From NCBI GenBank assembly GCA_006386115.1, contig VFIW01000116.1, positions 62,001 through 126,000 of the forward strand: 64,000 nucleotides of DNA, written 5' to 3'. The notes beneath the pieces were generated by a model. That model was not told the DNA's origin. It saw nothing but the letters and a program-made list of their open reading frames with translations, and did no database searches. A program made the translations under genes and the position numbers. This document shows, piece after piece, positions 9,954 to 20,044 of this stretch; the first letter of the stretch is position 1; each line of letters begins with the position of its first letter. The DNA is from Globisporangium splendens (taxonomy: Eukaryota; Oomycota; Peronosporomycetes; Pythiales; Pythiaceae).

Positions 9954-12900
9954 TTAGTATCCGTAGGATTGCTTGGGGTTCGAGCCACCAGACGCCTGCT
10001 GCTTCTGTTGCTGCTGCTGAGGAGGGCTTGGCTGGGCAGGCTTTGGTTGGGACGGCTGAGCAGGCTTTGGTTGAGAAGGCTGACCCCAGCCGTTTCCGCC
10101 CGAAGGTTGAGCTGGCTTTGCAGGTTGGCCCCAGCCGTTTCCGCCCCAAGGTTGAGCTGGCTTTGGCTGAGCAGGTTGGCCCCAACCGTTTCCGCTCTTT
10201 CCTGGTGGGCATGGAGTCTTCGCATTGTCACCTCCCCATGGGTTCGATGGCTTCACCCAACCGTTCCCACCCCAAGGCTGAGCTGGCTTTGGCTGAGCTG
10301 GCTGCTGCTGATCGGGTTTACCCCACGATCCACCCCAGTACGGGTTGCCTCCCTTCGTCGGACAAGGAGTCTTGGCGTTGTTTCCACCCGAAGGAGGCGA
10401 GTTTGGAGCTGGTGGCTTCCAACCCCACGATGGAGGTGGGTTACCTCCCTTCGTCGGACAAGGAGTCTTGGCGTTGTTTCCACCCGAAGGAGGCGAGTTT
10501 GGAGCTGGTGGCTTCCAACCCCACGATGGAGGTGGGTTACCTCCCTTCGTCGGGCAAGGAGTCTTGGCGTTGTTTCCGCCCGAAGGAGGCGAGTTTGGAG
10601 CTGGTGGCTTCCAACCCCACGATGGAGGTGGGTTACCTCCCTTCGATGGGCAAGGAGTCGCCGCAGGAACTGGTGGCTTACCACCCGACGTTGGAGCAGG
10701 AGTCATCGTAGGAGCAGGTGGCTTTCCTCCCGACGATGGAGCTGGCGCCTGAGTTGGAACTGGAGGCTTGCCACCCGACGTTGGAGCTGGTGCCTGAGTT
10801 GGAACTGGAGGCTTGCCACCCGACGTTGGAGCAGGAGTCACTGGAGGCTTACCACCAGATGTTGGAGCAGGAGCAGTGGTGCCTGGCGCTGGAGCCTGAG
10901 TGGTTGGCGCTGGAGCCTGCGTGGTTGGCACTGGAGCTTGGGTAGTCGGCGCTGGAGACTGCGTCGAGGCCGAAGGCGGCTGAGGTTTACCACCCTTGGT
11001 TGGGCAAGGAGTCGCTGCAGGAACTGGAGGCTTACCACCCGACGTTGGAGCTGGCGCCTGAGTTGGAACTGGAGGCTTGCCACCCGACGTTGGAGCTGGT
11101 GCCTGAGTTGGAACTGGAGGCTTGCCACCCGACGTTGGAGCAGGAGTCACTGGAGGCTTACCACCAGATGTTGGAGCAGGAGCAGTGGTGCCTGGCGCTG
11201 GAGCCTGAGTGGTTGGCGCTGGAGCTTGCGTGGTTGGCACTGGAGCTTGGGTAGTCGGCGCTGGAGACTGCGTCGAGGCCGAAGGCGGCTGAGGTTTACC
11301 ACCCTTGGTTGGGCAAGGAGTCGCTGCAGGAACTGGAGGCTTGCCACCCGACGATGGAGCTGGTGCCTGAGTTGGAACTGGAGGCTTGCCACCTGACGAT
11401 GGAGCTGGTGCCTGAGTTGGAACTGGAGGCTTGCCACCCGACGTTGGAGCTGGTGCCTGAGTTGGAACTGGAGGCTTGCCACCCGACGTTGGAGCAGGAG
11501 TCACTGGAGGCTTACCACCAGATGTTGGAGCAGGAGCAGTGGTGCCTGGCGCTGGAGCCTGAGTGGTTGGCGCTGGAGCCTGCGTGGTTGGCACTGGAGC
11601 TTGGGTAGTCGGCGCTGGAGACTGCGTCGAGGCCGAAGGCGGCTGAGGTTTACCACCCTTGGTTGGGCAAGGAGTCGCTGCAGGAACTGGAGGCTTACCA
11701 CCGACGTTGAGCGGCGCCTGATTGGAACTGGAGTTGCCACCCACGTTGGAGCTGGTCCTGAGTTGGAACGGAGGCGTGCCACCCGACTTGGAGCAGAGTC
11801 ACGGGAGGCTTACCACCAGAGTTGGAGCGGAGCACTGGTGCCTGGGCTGGAGCCTGATGGTTGGCGCTGGAGCCTGCGTGGTTGGCACTGGAGCTTGGGT
11901 AGTCGGCGCTGGAGACTGCGTCGAGGCCGAAGGCGGCTGAGGTTTACCACCCTTGGTTGGGCAAGGAGTCGCTGCAGGAACTGGAGGCTTGCCACCCGAC
12001 GATGGAGCTGGTGCCTGAGTTGGAACTGGAGGCTTGCCACCCGACGATGGAGCTGGCGCCTGAGTTGGAACTGGAGGCTTGCCACCCGACGTTGGAGCAG
12101 GAGTCACTGGAGGCTTACCACCAGATGTTGGAGCAGGAGCAGTGGTGCCTGGCGCTGGAGCCTGAGTGGTTGGCGCTGGAGCCTGCGTGGTTGGCACTGG
12201 AGCTTGGGTAGTCGGCGCTGGAGACTGCGTCGAGGCCGAAGGCGGCTGAGGCTTACCACCCTTGGTTGGGCAAGGAGTCGCTGCAGGAACTGGAGGCTTG
12301 CCACCCGACGTTGGAGCTGGTGCCTGAGTTGGAACTGGAGGCTTGCCACCCGACGTTGGAGCAGGAGTCACTGGAGGCTTACCACCAGATGTTGGAGCAG
12401 GAGCAGTGGTGCCTGGCGCTGGAGCCTGAGTGGTTGGCGCTGGAGCTTGCGTCGTTGGAGCAGGAGCCTGCGTGGTTGGTGCAGGAGCTTGCGTCGTTGG
12501 AGCAGGAGCCTGCGTGGTTGGTGCAGGAGCTTGCGTCGTTGGAGCAGGAGCCTGCGTGGTTGGTGCTGGAGCCTGCGTCGTTGGTGCTGGAGCTTGGGTA
12601 GTCGGCGCTGGAGCTTGCGTCGTTGGAGTAGGAGCCTGAGTAGTAGGGACTGGAGCCTGTGTCGTTGGCACTGGAGCTACAGAGGTAGGAGCTGGAGTGT
12701 TTCCGCTCGACGTAGGCGGCGATGGATACGACTGCTGTGGGCCATTGTTTCCCGACGGATACGACTGCTGTGGGCCGTTGTTTCCCGATGAAGTCGAGGC
12801 AGGCGTGCCGAAGAGTCCTGACAAGCCGGAGAAGATTCCAGACCCGGAGGAAGGCGCAGTTGGGAGATCGGGGGTGCGAAGGTTGCCGACGACCGACGGG

Positions 12901-13019
12901 GCCGAGCCGCCCTGCTGCTTTGCGAGATCGTAGCCGTTGACGTCAAACGTGGCATCCACGAGCGAGTTCATGGCGACGGCGATGAGCGCCAGGTGCGCGA
13001 TGGTCCGAGTGAGGTTCAT
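9954..13019 (-). CDS. Secreted Pro/Thr/Gly-rich tandem-repeat protein, frame broken at 11.70-11.86 kb
   Basis: The start at 13019 gives a signal peptide (MNLTRTIAHLALIAVAMNSL, then VDA) and about 400 residues in frame. The frame is then lost, and resumes from about 11744 to the stop at 9954. I read it as one gene of about 1,020 codons. After a Ser/Gly-rich lead (SGLFGTPASTSSG) come many PAPTTQA units. These are followed by a 309-nt higher-order unit encoding PAATPCPTKGGKPQPPSAST, then PTTQA blocks and PTSGGKPPVPTQA blocks. Further on there are three copies of a 32-residue unit (PCPTKGGNPPPSWGWKPPAP), and a Trp/Gly/Asn/Pro tail with GGNGWGQPAQPKPAQP ending in SYGY. The Thr/Pro content suggests heavy O-glycosylation and a mucin-like or cell-wall location. 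Each PCPTKGG unit carries one Cys. No enzymatic domain is seen. The break lies inside one repeat unit that is 15 nt short (see findings). Confidence 0.8.
10349..10640. repeat. 96-bp tandem repeat, three copies
   Basis: Three nearly identical 96-nt units follow each other here. Each encodes, on the minus strand, a 32-residue Pro/Gly/Trp module with PCPTKGGNPPPSWGWKPPAP. The copies differ by a few bases, such as TCGGACAAG versus TCGGGCAAG. Confidence 0.85.
10984..12560. repeat. 309-bp higher-order tandem repeat array
   Basis: Recurring units begin with the stretch encoding PCPTKGGKPQPP, at about 10984, 11293, 11647, 11941 and 12250. Spacings are 309, 354 (309 plus one 45-nt subunit), 294 and 309. 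Subunits are 45-nt blocks (GGKPPVPTQAPAPTS) and 24-30-nt PTTQAPAP blocks. The array lies inside the secreted repeat gene and keeps its frame, except in the 294-nt unit. Confidence 0.85.
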
Positions 13020-14678
13020 GGCTGGAGGAGGTTGTGTTTGTCCGGACGCGAACTTCTTCGATCGAAATTCGGGGAGTCTCTCGCTGAGGAGGGGAGGAGG
13101 GAGGTGTGTTGGCGCCGAGGCGAATCGGACAATGAGGGATATGCTGCGAGCGCCCCTCCGCGAAATCGTCCGTCACACACGCACACACACAAGACCCAGT
13201 ACTAAGAGAGAGAGGTATGTTGAGCCTGGTTGTTCAGCACAACGAGAGAGTGCGTGTCTAATAGGCAGTGGCCAGCTGTTTGGATGTGACCTTCAAGCTG
13301 CACAGTCATCACGGTGATCAATGTAAAATCAGTGCTCTCGGCCCGGACGTTCGTGTGTCAAGCGGTTTACAGTGTGTGCCGTAAGTACACCATTAAGCTA
13401 GTCATTTGCTGCAACGGATTTGCGATTCAGATCGGTATCGGACGCAGGATGCCACTGTATCCAGGAAAGTGGGGGCGGATTCGTCCACCGAACCATCCGA
13501 CCAGTCTTTACTCTGCATCCATTGTCGAAAAACAAGTCAGAACCGTCACTTCTTTGTGCATGCAGTCGTTACGTTGTGGGTGCGTCGTGACATTGACAAT
13601 TCGACATTCTCTTTTATGTAATATTCGTATAAAGGTTCTCTTTCATGGAAAATAGTGCTTTATCATAGTCGAATCGTTAATTTAATATGCATTGCCGCAT
13701 TTTGTGCGTGGCAAATAGGTACACATCTCTCGCTCCTTTACACGACCACGAAGTGTGGACTCGGTTCTTTGATGTGCGTCTCTACAGTGAAAATTGTTTA
13801 GTTCTGCACCAGCATGGGCTTAGATCAGGACGCGTTCGGCGCAGCACGCTGAACCAGCTCTCTGTGGTTCTATCGAGACAGTGAGATGGGAGAATGCACA
13901 ACCCTCAGTCTTTTTAAATCCCCAGGCTACTTCTTCCACACTATGGAAGAAGTAGCCTGGGGATTCATCCACATGTGCATGTTGTCGGAGCTGGCTGTCG
14001 GCACCAAGGTTGATCGGTATTAACAGATCGCGAAAAAGTATCCGGACGCATGACAACGACGACCCCACTGAAAAAAATAATAATCGTCCACCACCCGGGT
14101 ACAAGTTCAACGATTTCGCGCATTGCCCTGAGCTTGCACCCGCATTGCTGATCGCAGAAGGGGCAGTAATCTTGAGGAAACTGGACGCCGCGTGATTATT
14201 TTGGCGTGATCCGCCTCATGCAGCAGACTGGATGTTCGTGCGCCGTCTTCGACTCCTTTACGGAGAGCGGCAAAATGAGGCGAGGCACGAAAGAATAGAA
14301 CCCGCGAGCGCGTGTTTATCGTCATTCCCCAGTATTCGACGCATTGTGTTCGTGTGTCTATCGTAGTAGCAACGAGCAGCCCGAGGCTCCGAATCGGAAC
14401 ATGTCAGAACTTCCGACAGTGTACAGTTGTGTAGAGACGGATGTAGATGTGAGCAATGGACGTGCACTGAAATGGCTCAGACTCAAACATGCAAGTTGAT
14501 TGGGCGATCTCAGGAAATAGATACTGTGAGGTACCTGTTCCTAATGCTGATTGTACACAAACATGCAAACATTCTCTTTCAAACGGAACACGAACGCAAG
14601 AACGGACGACAGGCAAAGGTGAGGTGGAGGGAGACGGACAGGCTCAAGGGCAAGCGCAGTCGACAGGGGTCGACTGGA
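13020..14678. other. Intergenic region with one perfect hairpin
   Basis: A 1.66-kb region between the start of the Pro/Thr repeat gene and the stop of the Kazal gene. The first 200 bases, upstream of the repeat gene, are rich in CACACACA and GAGAGAG tracts. No convincing gene was found; ORFs here are under 115 codons and look random. The only clear structure is the inverted repeat at 13917-13965. Confidence 0.5.
13917..13965. repeat. Perfect 22-bp inverted repeat, 5-nt loop
   Basis: The left arm 13917-13938 starts AATCCCCAGGCTAC and the right arm 13944-13965 is its exact reverse complement; the loop is CACTA. No mismatch was seen over 22 pairs. It could form a hairpin RNA from either strand, a cruciform, or be a small inverted insertion. 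Confidence 0.9.
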
Positions 14679-16607
14679 TTAGTAGTTGCCTTGGACGGGG
14701 GAGTTGCCCGACGCTGGTCCACGAAGGTACGTTCCTTTTCCACCGGACGTAACGGTAGCAGTAGTCGAAGCACCAGTGGTGCTAGTGCTGCCAGTGTTGC
14801 CAGTAGTACCAGTGGTGCCAGTGGTGCCAGTGGTCGTGCTTGTGGTGGAACCAGAACCCTTGGAGGTCGTTGTCGTAGTCGTACTGCCCGAAGCCAGGGA
14901 GCTGCCAGTCCCCGACACTGGAGCGATCGATCCTGAGGTCGACGTGATAGTGGAAGTGGATCCCGATGGCTTTTGCAAGGTGGAGGTCGAAGGCTTCACA
15001 CAGGCACCCTCACTGCGGATCGTGATCTCCTTCTTGCCTGACTTGCAGTTGGCCAGCTTGAGAGCGCACGAGTTGGTGTACGTTTTTCCATTGGATCCAC
15101 ACACTGGCGCGTACTCCTTCGTGCACACCATCTCACATTTGGATGGGATCACTTTGACCGGTTCGGTTGGCAGAGGCTGCTTTGTTCCTGTAGCAATGCT
15201 GCCACTGGTACTTGAGCCCGTGGTTCCGGAGTTGCCACTGGTACTGGTGCTAGAGCCCGTGATTGTGGTACTACCAGTAGTGGCAGTAGTAGTAGTAGTA
15301 GTACTCGAGCCCGTGGTCGCGGAGTTACTGCTAATGCCAGCACTAGAGCCCTTGGTTCCGGTTTTACCGCTGGTGCTCGCACTAGAGCCCGTGGTTGTGA
15401 ACGAGCTGCCTCCAGTTGATGAACCTGGTGAAGCTGTATTCGCCACGCACTTTCCTTCCGATTGCAGCGAAATGTTGCTGGTTGGGTTCTTGCATTTCGC
15501 GATGGAGAGTTGACATTTGTTCGAGTATGTCTTGCCGTCGGAGCCACACACAGGTTTGTAATCCGCAGTGCATATGCTGGGGCAGCTTGAGACGGAAGAA
15601 GACGTGCCTGTTCCACCCGTAGCCGAGCCTTGGTTCACCAGAGATCCAGGACCACCTGGTGAAGTGGTCGACTGGCATGCACCTGTGGCCTTCAGCACAA
15701 TATTGCTCGTTGGGTTTTCGCATTGAGCATTTTTCAAAGCGCACGGGTTGGAGTAGGTCTTTCCATCAGATCCACAGACTGGGTCAAGATCCATGGTGCA
15801 CATGGTGGTGCACTTTGTCGAGGAAGTGGAGCCTGATCCTCCAGTCGAAGTGACTGGACCCTTTGAGTCACCAGTCGACGTACTCGTCGATGTACTCGAA
15901 TCACCAGTGGACGTACCCGTCGATGCACTTGAGCCACCAGTCGAAGTAGTCGTTGATGAACATTTATCATCCGCCATTTGCACGATCTTTGAGTTGTCAC
16001 ATTGGGCGTTCTTCAAGAGACATAGGTTGGAGTAAGTGTTTCCATCAGATCCACACACTGGTTTCCTGATTTTCGAGCACGTTTGCTTGCACGTCGAGGT
16101 CACTGGGGCAGTCGTGGTCGATCCGGATGCCGTCGATGGACTGGCGGCGTCTCCATCAGACGGGGGAGTCACTTGCGCGGCGCCTTGCGTACACGCCCCC
16201 GAGGATTGCACCATGAGCTTCAACTCAGGGTTCTTGCAGCTCGCCACTGAGAGCGAACACTCATTCGAGTACGTCTTGCCATCAGACCCACAGACAGGCT
16301 GATAAAGCGCACCACATGCATCGGAGCATTGAGGCATGGTCGTGGCTGGAGTTGCTGGAGCAGTCGTGGCTGGAGTTGCTGGAGCAGTGGTGGCTGGAGT
16401 TGCTGGAGCAGTCGTGGCTGGGGTCTGACTGGACGATCCGCTATTGCCCGTTGCAGTGGATGGCCCACCAGCCGCTGGCGGCGTCTGGGGAGTCACGTAC
16501 GACGTTCGCTGCACCATGTTGTCCAAGCCGAAGCCATTGCCTTGAGCGGACGCCTGGACGAGCGCCAAGTGCGCGGCGCTGACGAGCACGAGACTGAGAA
16601 GCTTCAT
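14679..16607 (-). CDS. Secreted five-domain Kazal-type serine protease inhibitor
   Basis: The ATG at 16607 is chosen because it opens a classic signal peptide (MKLLSLVLVSAAHLALVQAS). An in-frame extension to 16715 lacks that feature. The 642-residue protein carries five complete six-cysteine Kazal domains at about residues 94-139, 173-216, 266-311, 342-387 and 491-536, each with the core PVCGS(D/N)G(K/N)TY. By alignment to ovomucoid spacing (second Cys plus two), the P1 residues read Ala, Lys, Met, Ala and Lys, so several protease specificities are expected (trypsin-like for Lys; subtilisin or elastase-like for Ala and Met). Long Ser/Thr/Gly linkers and an Ala/Thr/Pro stretch (residues 62-90) suggest O-glycosylation. 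Oomycete EPI proteins of this type are secreted and inhibit host subtilases; that role here is inference. The neighbour is another secreted low-complexity protein on the same strand. Confidence 0.9.
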   Translation of the reverse strand: MKLLSLVLVSAAHLALVQASAQGNGFGLDNMVQRTSYVTPQTPPAAGGPSTATGNSGSSSQTPATTAPATPATTAPATPATTAPATPATTMPQCSDACGALYQPVCGSDGKTYSNECSLSVASCKNPELKLMVQSSGACTQGAAQVTPPSDGDAASPSTASGSTTTAPVTSTCKQTCSKIRKPVCGSDGNTYSNLCLLKNAQCDNSKIVQMADDKCSSTTTSTGGSSASTGTSTGDSSTSTSTSTGDSKGPVTSTGGSGSTSSTKCTTMCTMDLDPVCGSDGKTYSNPCALKNAQCENPTSNIVLKATGACQSTTSPGGPGSLVNQGSATGGTGTSSSVSSCPSICTADYKPVCGSDGKTYSNKCQLSIAKCKNPTSNISLQSEGKCVANTASPGSSTGGSSFTTTGSSASTSGKTGTKGSSAGISSNSATTGSSTTTTTTATTGSTTITGSSTSTSGNSGTTGSSTSGSIATGTKQPLPTEPVKVIPSKCEMVCTKEYAPVCGSNGKTYTNSCALKLANCKSGKKEITIRSEGACVKPSTSTLQKPSGSTSTITSTSGSIAPVSGTGSSLASGSTTTTTTSKGSGSTTSTTTGTTGTTGTTGNTGSTSTTGASTTATVTSGGKGTYLRGPASGNSPVQGNY

Positions 16608-17906
16608 TTGTTTGCGCGGAGTTCGGAGAAGGTGGGAAGTGGTTGTGGTGTCGCTGGCGGTGCAAAAGGAAGAATGAACTGAGGCTGGCGATGGGAAACG
16701 AGTGAACGTCTGCACGTGAAGGTGGGAGGTGGAGGAGGAGGAGAGGGAGGAGCACGCTTCCCCTATGGGCTCCTATGCTTTTGCCAGAAGCACGCGAGGG
16801 ACTCAAATTTTAATCCATCCATCCGGCCAACACGCACGCCGCCATCTGCTTCGGAGGATGTAAAAGATACTTCAAGTAGAGGATCGGTGCACGGATGCAT
16901 TCAGAGCAAACTACCTTGCTAAACCACTACAGAGTTTATACATTGTATATGAAGGTTTATCATATCAATTGGTCATTTAATTACGCAGACAACATACAAT
17001 ATTGGTGTATTTACAGGAAATAGACGACATTGAAAATATAGAGGCCTGATTAACCACTTCAAGTCAGCACAGAAAAAAGTCAGTTCACTCGCAGCTCCAT
17101 GTGGTCAACTGCACAAAGAAAGTCTACGATAATGGGTTGAAACCAACACTGACGCTCAAGATTTATTTATTTCTACTAAAATCATAAATCGCCAGCCAGA
17201 TCCAGAGGAACAAAAGATCGGAAAAGGTGCGGACGTGCCTCAGTCTCCGCTTTTCTTTATGATACTTGAAATGCCTAGAGGAGGGCGCTTTGACCGACAA
17301 CATCCGCTTGGGAAATGCCGACATCCTCTCGCTCCTGTCACCATGATGCGTATATTCGTGTGCTCGAGTATCGACAAAACCTCGTAGAAGTCAGCGGGTG
17401 AAGCGACTTTCGTTTGTGGCGTTTTTATTTGCTTCAGACGCAATCTCGGCAGACATGTACCCTCCACCAACTCGATTGGGGTTTCAAAAGCGATTTTTAT
17501 CTATGTTTTTAAATCCAGGTTGTTCTGAACTTCATGTAAGTTTGATGCTACATGTTTCCTACTTGCAAGATTGCCTTTTGTCATGGCTTTGAGCAGTCTC
17601 TAGAAAACAGTGCAGCGTTCGCAGTCGTCGATTAGATCAATGGGCAAGGATGAGCATAATTTCTGACGGGACTCCACAATAAGTTATTGAGGTGTACTGA
17701 TTTAAGAAATAGTCAATGGACTGTTGATCATCTCAAGAGCTTTCTTTTGGCAGACTTTGCTTTTTCTCTGTCACGGCAAGGGGTGGGTTAACTTTTATAT
17801 TCTATTTTCTGAAATATGTATTAAATATTCAAGATATTAATATATGAGAGGTGACATGTGACCATTCCATGCCACACACACACACACACCACTTCACGCA
17901 GCGAAC
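16608..17906. other. Intergenic region
   Basis: A 1.3-kb divergent spacer between the Kazal gene and the HAD hydrolase gene. It is AT-rich in the middle (16.9-17.2 kb). A short CA repeat (CACACACACACACACC) lies just before the HAD start codon. No gene or RNA was recognised; ORFs of 60-76 codons look random. Confidence 0.45.
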
Positions 17907-18854
17907 ATGTCGAAGATCGTGCGCGGGTTGCGCGACGTCGCGGACAAGTACGACGTGCTCCTGATCGACCAGTACGGCGTGCTGCACAACGGCAGCGTCG
18001 CGTACCCCGGCGCCGTCGAGTGCTTCAACCGCCTCGAGGCGCTCGACAAGCGCGTGGTGCTGCTCTCAAACACGTCCAAGCGCGCCGCGAGTCTCCGCGG
18101 CAAGCTCGCGACCTTCGGCTTCGATCCGAATTTCCTGGGTAGCGTCACGGGCGGAGAGGTCGCGTGGACGTACCTGAAGGCGCACAGCAGCGAACTCGCG
18201 CGATGCGCACTGATGACGGCCGACGCCGTCGAGAGCGTTGGCAAGCGTCAGACGAATACCGAGTCACTCTTCCATGGGCTGGACGTGCAAGTCGTCGACG
18301 TGGAAAGCGCGCAGTTCTTACTTGTTGAAGGCACGCGTCGGGTCTGTTACAGCGAAGACCCCGCGGAAGCTCTGCACACGGATTTCCATACTACAGGGCA
18401 GGTGAACGACCACATTCGTTCCTTTTTGGAGAATGGTCACAAGCGCAACCTGCCGATGCTGTGCACGAATCCGGACCTGGTCGCGATGCTGAAGGACAAC
18501 CAGATGGTGCACATGGGCGGTAAGATCGCCAAGATGTACGAGGAAATGGGCGGCAGCGTCATGTACTTTGGGAAACCGCTGAAGGAGCACTTTGAGGTGT
18601 GTCTGGACATGGCGAACGTCGCGCATAATGCTGCGAGCCGCGCGCGCGTGATCCACATCGGGGATTCATTCCACCACGACATTCAAGGCGCCATCAACAC
18701 GGGTATCGACTCGATCTTCATCGCGGGAGGAGTTCATGCGTCAGAGCTGGGAATGTCAGAGTCGTCTACGGCCGTGGAGCCAGAGCCGCTGGCGCAGCTT
18801 TGTACCAAGTTCGGCTTAGTTCCGACCTACACTGCGTCGGGTTTTGTCTGGTAA
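17907..18854 (+). CDS. HAD-superfamily IIA hydrolase (TIGR01459-like phosphatase)
   Basis: A single-exon protein of 315 residues. Motif I is LLIDQYGVLHNG (nucleophile Asp21). The usual DxDG is DxYG here, as in the HAD-IIA hypothetical-4 group, where an aromatic residue (DxWG) normally follows. Motif II is VVLLSNTSKR and the C-terminal motif is IHIGDSFHHDIQGA, which supplies the Mg-binding Asp residues. A C2-type cap lies between. The family dephosphorylates small phosphometabolites; the substrate is unknown. Length is normal for the group. No signal peptide is seen, so it is probably cytosolic or mitochondrial. It converges on the ADP-ribosylglycohydrolase gene with only 119 bases between stops. 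Confidence 0.85.
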   Translation: MSKIVRGLRDVADKYDVLLIDQYGVLHNGSVAYPGAVECFNRLEALDKRVVLLSNTSKRAASLRGKLATFGFDPNFLGSVTGGEVAWTYLKAHSSELARCALMTADAVESVGKRQTNTESLFHGLDVQVVDVESAQFLLVEGTRRVCYSEDPAEALHTDFHTTGQVNDHIRSFLENGHKRNLPMLCTNPDLVAMLKDNQMVHMGGKIAKMYEEMGGSVMYFGKPLKEHFEVCLDMANVAHNAASRARVIHIGDSFHHDIQGAINTGIDSIFIAGGVHASELGMSESSTAVEPEPLAQLCTKFGLVPTYTASGFVW

Positions 18855-18973
18855 ACATGTGCAAATGAAAAATGCATGATTGCATCAACGCTGTCCAGAG
18901 TCATCCATTTACGATACAATGGGTCCAAAAGTAGCTGACTCTGCCGCCTCTCATTGAAAACTAGCCGCATCTG

Positions 18974-20044
18974 CTATGTTTTGGCTATGCCTGTGAGTGT
19001 CTGTGTGAGCGCTAGGATCTGGTCAGATTTGTATGTCACCGGTCGCTTGCGTCCTGAGATTGGTTGCGTGCAATCGAATCCGAGCACGGGCGCCTTCATG
19101 TGCTCCGGGATCGCTCGCTCGCCATGCAACGCGCCAATCAGTCCGCCTACAATCGCGGCGTTCGTGTCCGTGTCTCCGCCTTTGAGCAGCGTCTGGCGGA
19201 TCGCGTCTTCGTAGCTAGCGTTTTGACGGAGAAAGTGGATCGCGAGCACGAATCCCCAGCGCACGTGGCCCATCATCTGCGTGCAGTTGGTCAGATCCGA
19301 GATATCCTGCGATTCCTGGAAGAACCACGTCTGCACTTTCGGGTCCGCTTGCTCCCTGACGAAGGATTCCACGTACTGAATAGCGCCCTTGTGATCACTC
19401 GGGTGATGAATCAGGTACGCAATGAGCTGGCAGTAGATCGCGTTGCAGTCTTGGCAAACTGGATTGGGATGCGACAGCGTCGCATCTCTTTTCGCGAACT
19501 CAGCGATGCTCTTTTTGGGTAGTCTATGGCTCCAAAGCGCGATGGGAAGCACACGCATGAGCGCCCCATTCGCTTCGCTCGCCATGCTTCCTGCTGACGC
19601 TGCCGCCTTCATCCGCTTGCCGTAAGCGCCGCTCTCATCTGGTGCGACGCCGAATGCAAGTCTGCAGGTGTTTCCGATATCAAATGGTCTGGAATTGCAC
19701 CACTCAGCATACTTTTTCGCGACAGCGTCAATGGGGAACCCAAGCGCGGGGTCTTGGCCCACAAGCCCCTGCGCCAACGACAGCGCGAGCTCCGAGTCGT
19801 CCGTGGTCTGCCCGCGACCGACGCGATGCACGCCTCCGCCAGGCATTTGAAGCGCGCGCTCCACGTCGGCCACCGTGATCTTGCCGGGGGAAAACTCGAG
19901 CGTCGCCCCCGCGGCATCGCCGCAGAGCAGACCCAGAAACGCGCCGTACGCGCGGTCCCACGCCTCCTCCGCATGGTTAGCAGCGCTGGTCGTGCAGTCC
20001 ATCGTGCGCTTTCTTGCAAGTTGGTGGGTGTGTGAGAGATGCAA
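18974..20044 (-). CDS. ADP-ribosylglycohydrolase family protein (DraG/ARH)
   Basis: A single exon. The frame opens at 20044, but the second Met (20002, MDCTTSAANH) is a plausible start. The enzyme removes ADP-ribose from proteins or other acceptors using a binuclear metal site. Visible hallmarks are AYGAFLGLLCGDAAGA near the N-terminus, the first metal motif QTTDDSELAL, the central SEANGALMRVLPIAL, and the second metal motif LLKGGDTDTNAAIVGGLIGA. All are intact, so an active enzyme is expected. Length (about 342-356 residues) is typical. The acceptor (arginine, serine or small molecule) cannot be told from sequence alone. It is divergent from the Lon gene. Confidence 0.9.
   Translation of the reverse strand: MHLSHTHQLARKRTMDCTTSAANHAEEAWDRAYGAFLGLLCGDAAGATLEFSPGKITVADVERALQMPGGGVHRVGRGQTTDDSELALSLAQGLVGQDPALGFPIDAVAKKYAEWCNSRPFDIGNTCRLAFGVAPDESGAYGKRMKAAASAGSMASEANGALMRVLPIALWSHRLPKKSIAEFAKRDATLSHPNPVCQDCNAIYCQLIAYLIHHPSDHKGAIQYVESFVREQADPKVQTWFFQESQDISDLTNCTQMMGHVRWGFVLAIHFLRQNASYEDAIRQTLLKGGDTDTNAAIVGGLIGALHGERAIPEHMKAPVLGFDCTQPISGRKRPVTYKSDQILALTQTLTGIAKT

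Noticed and set aside
9915..12791. Long plus-strand ORFs (493 and 396 codons) rich in Trp/Arg/Ser
   Set aside because: They are the antisense of the Pro/Thr/Gly repeat gene; the GC-rich repeat leaves all frames open. The minus strand has a signal peptide and ordered repeat modules.
14679..16607. Possible RXLR host-translocation motif (TYLRG near the Kazal C-terminus)
   Set aside because: Wrong position (far C-terminal) and not an RXLR match; no downstream EER.
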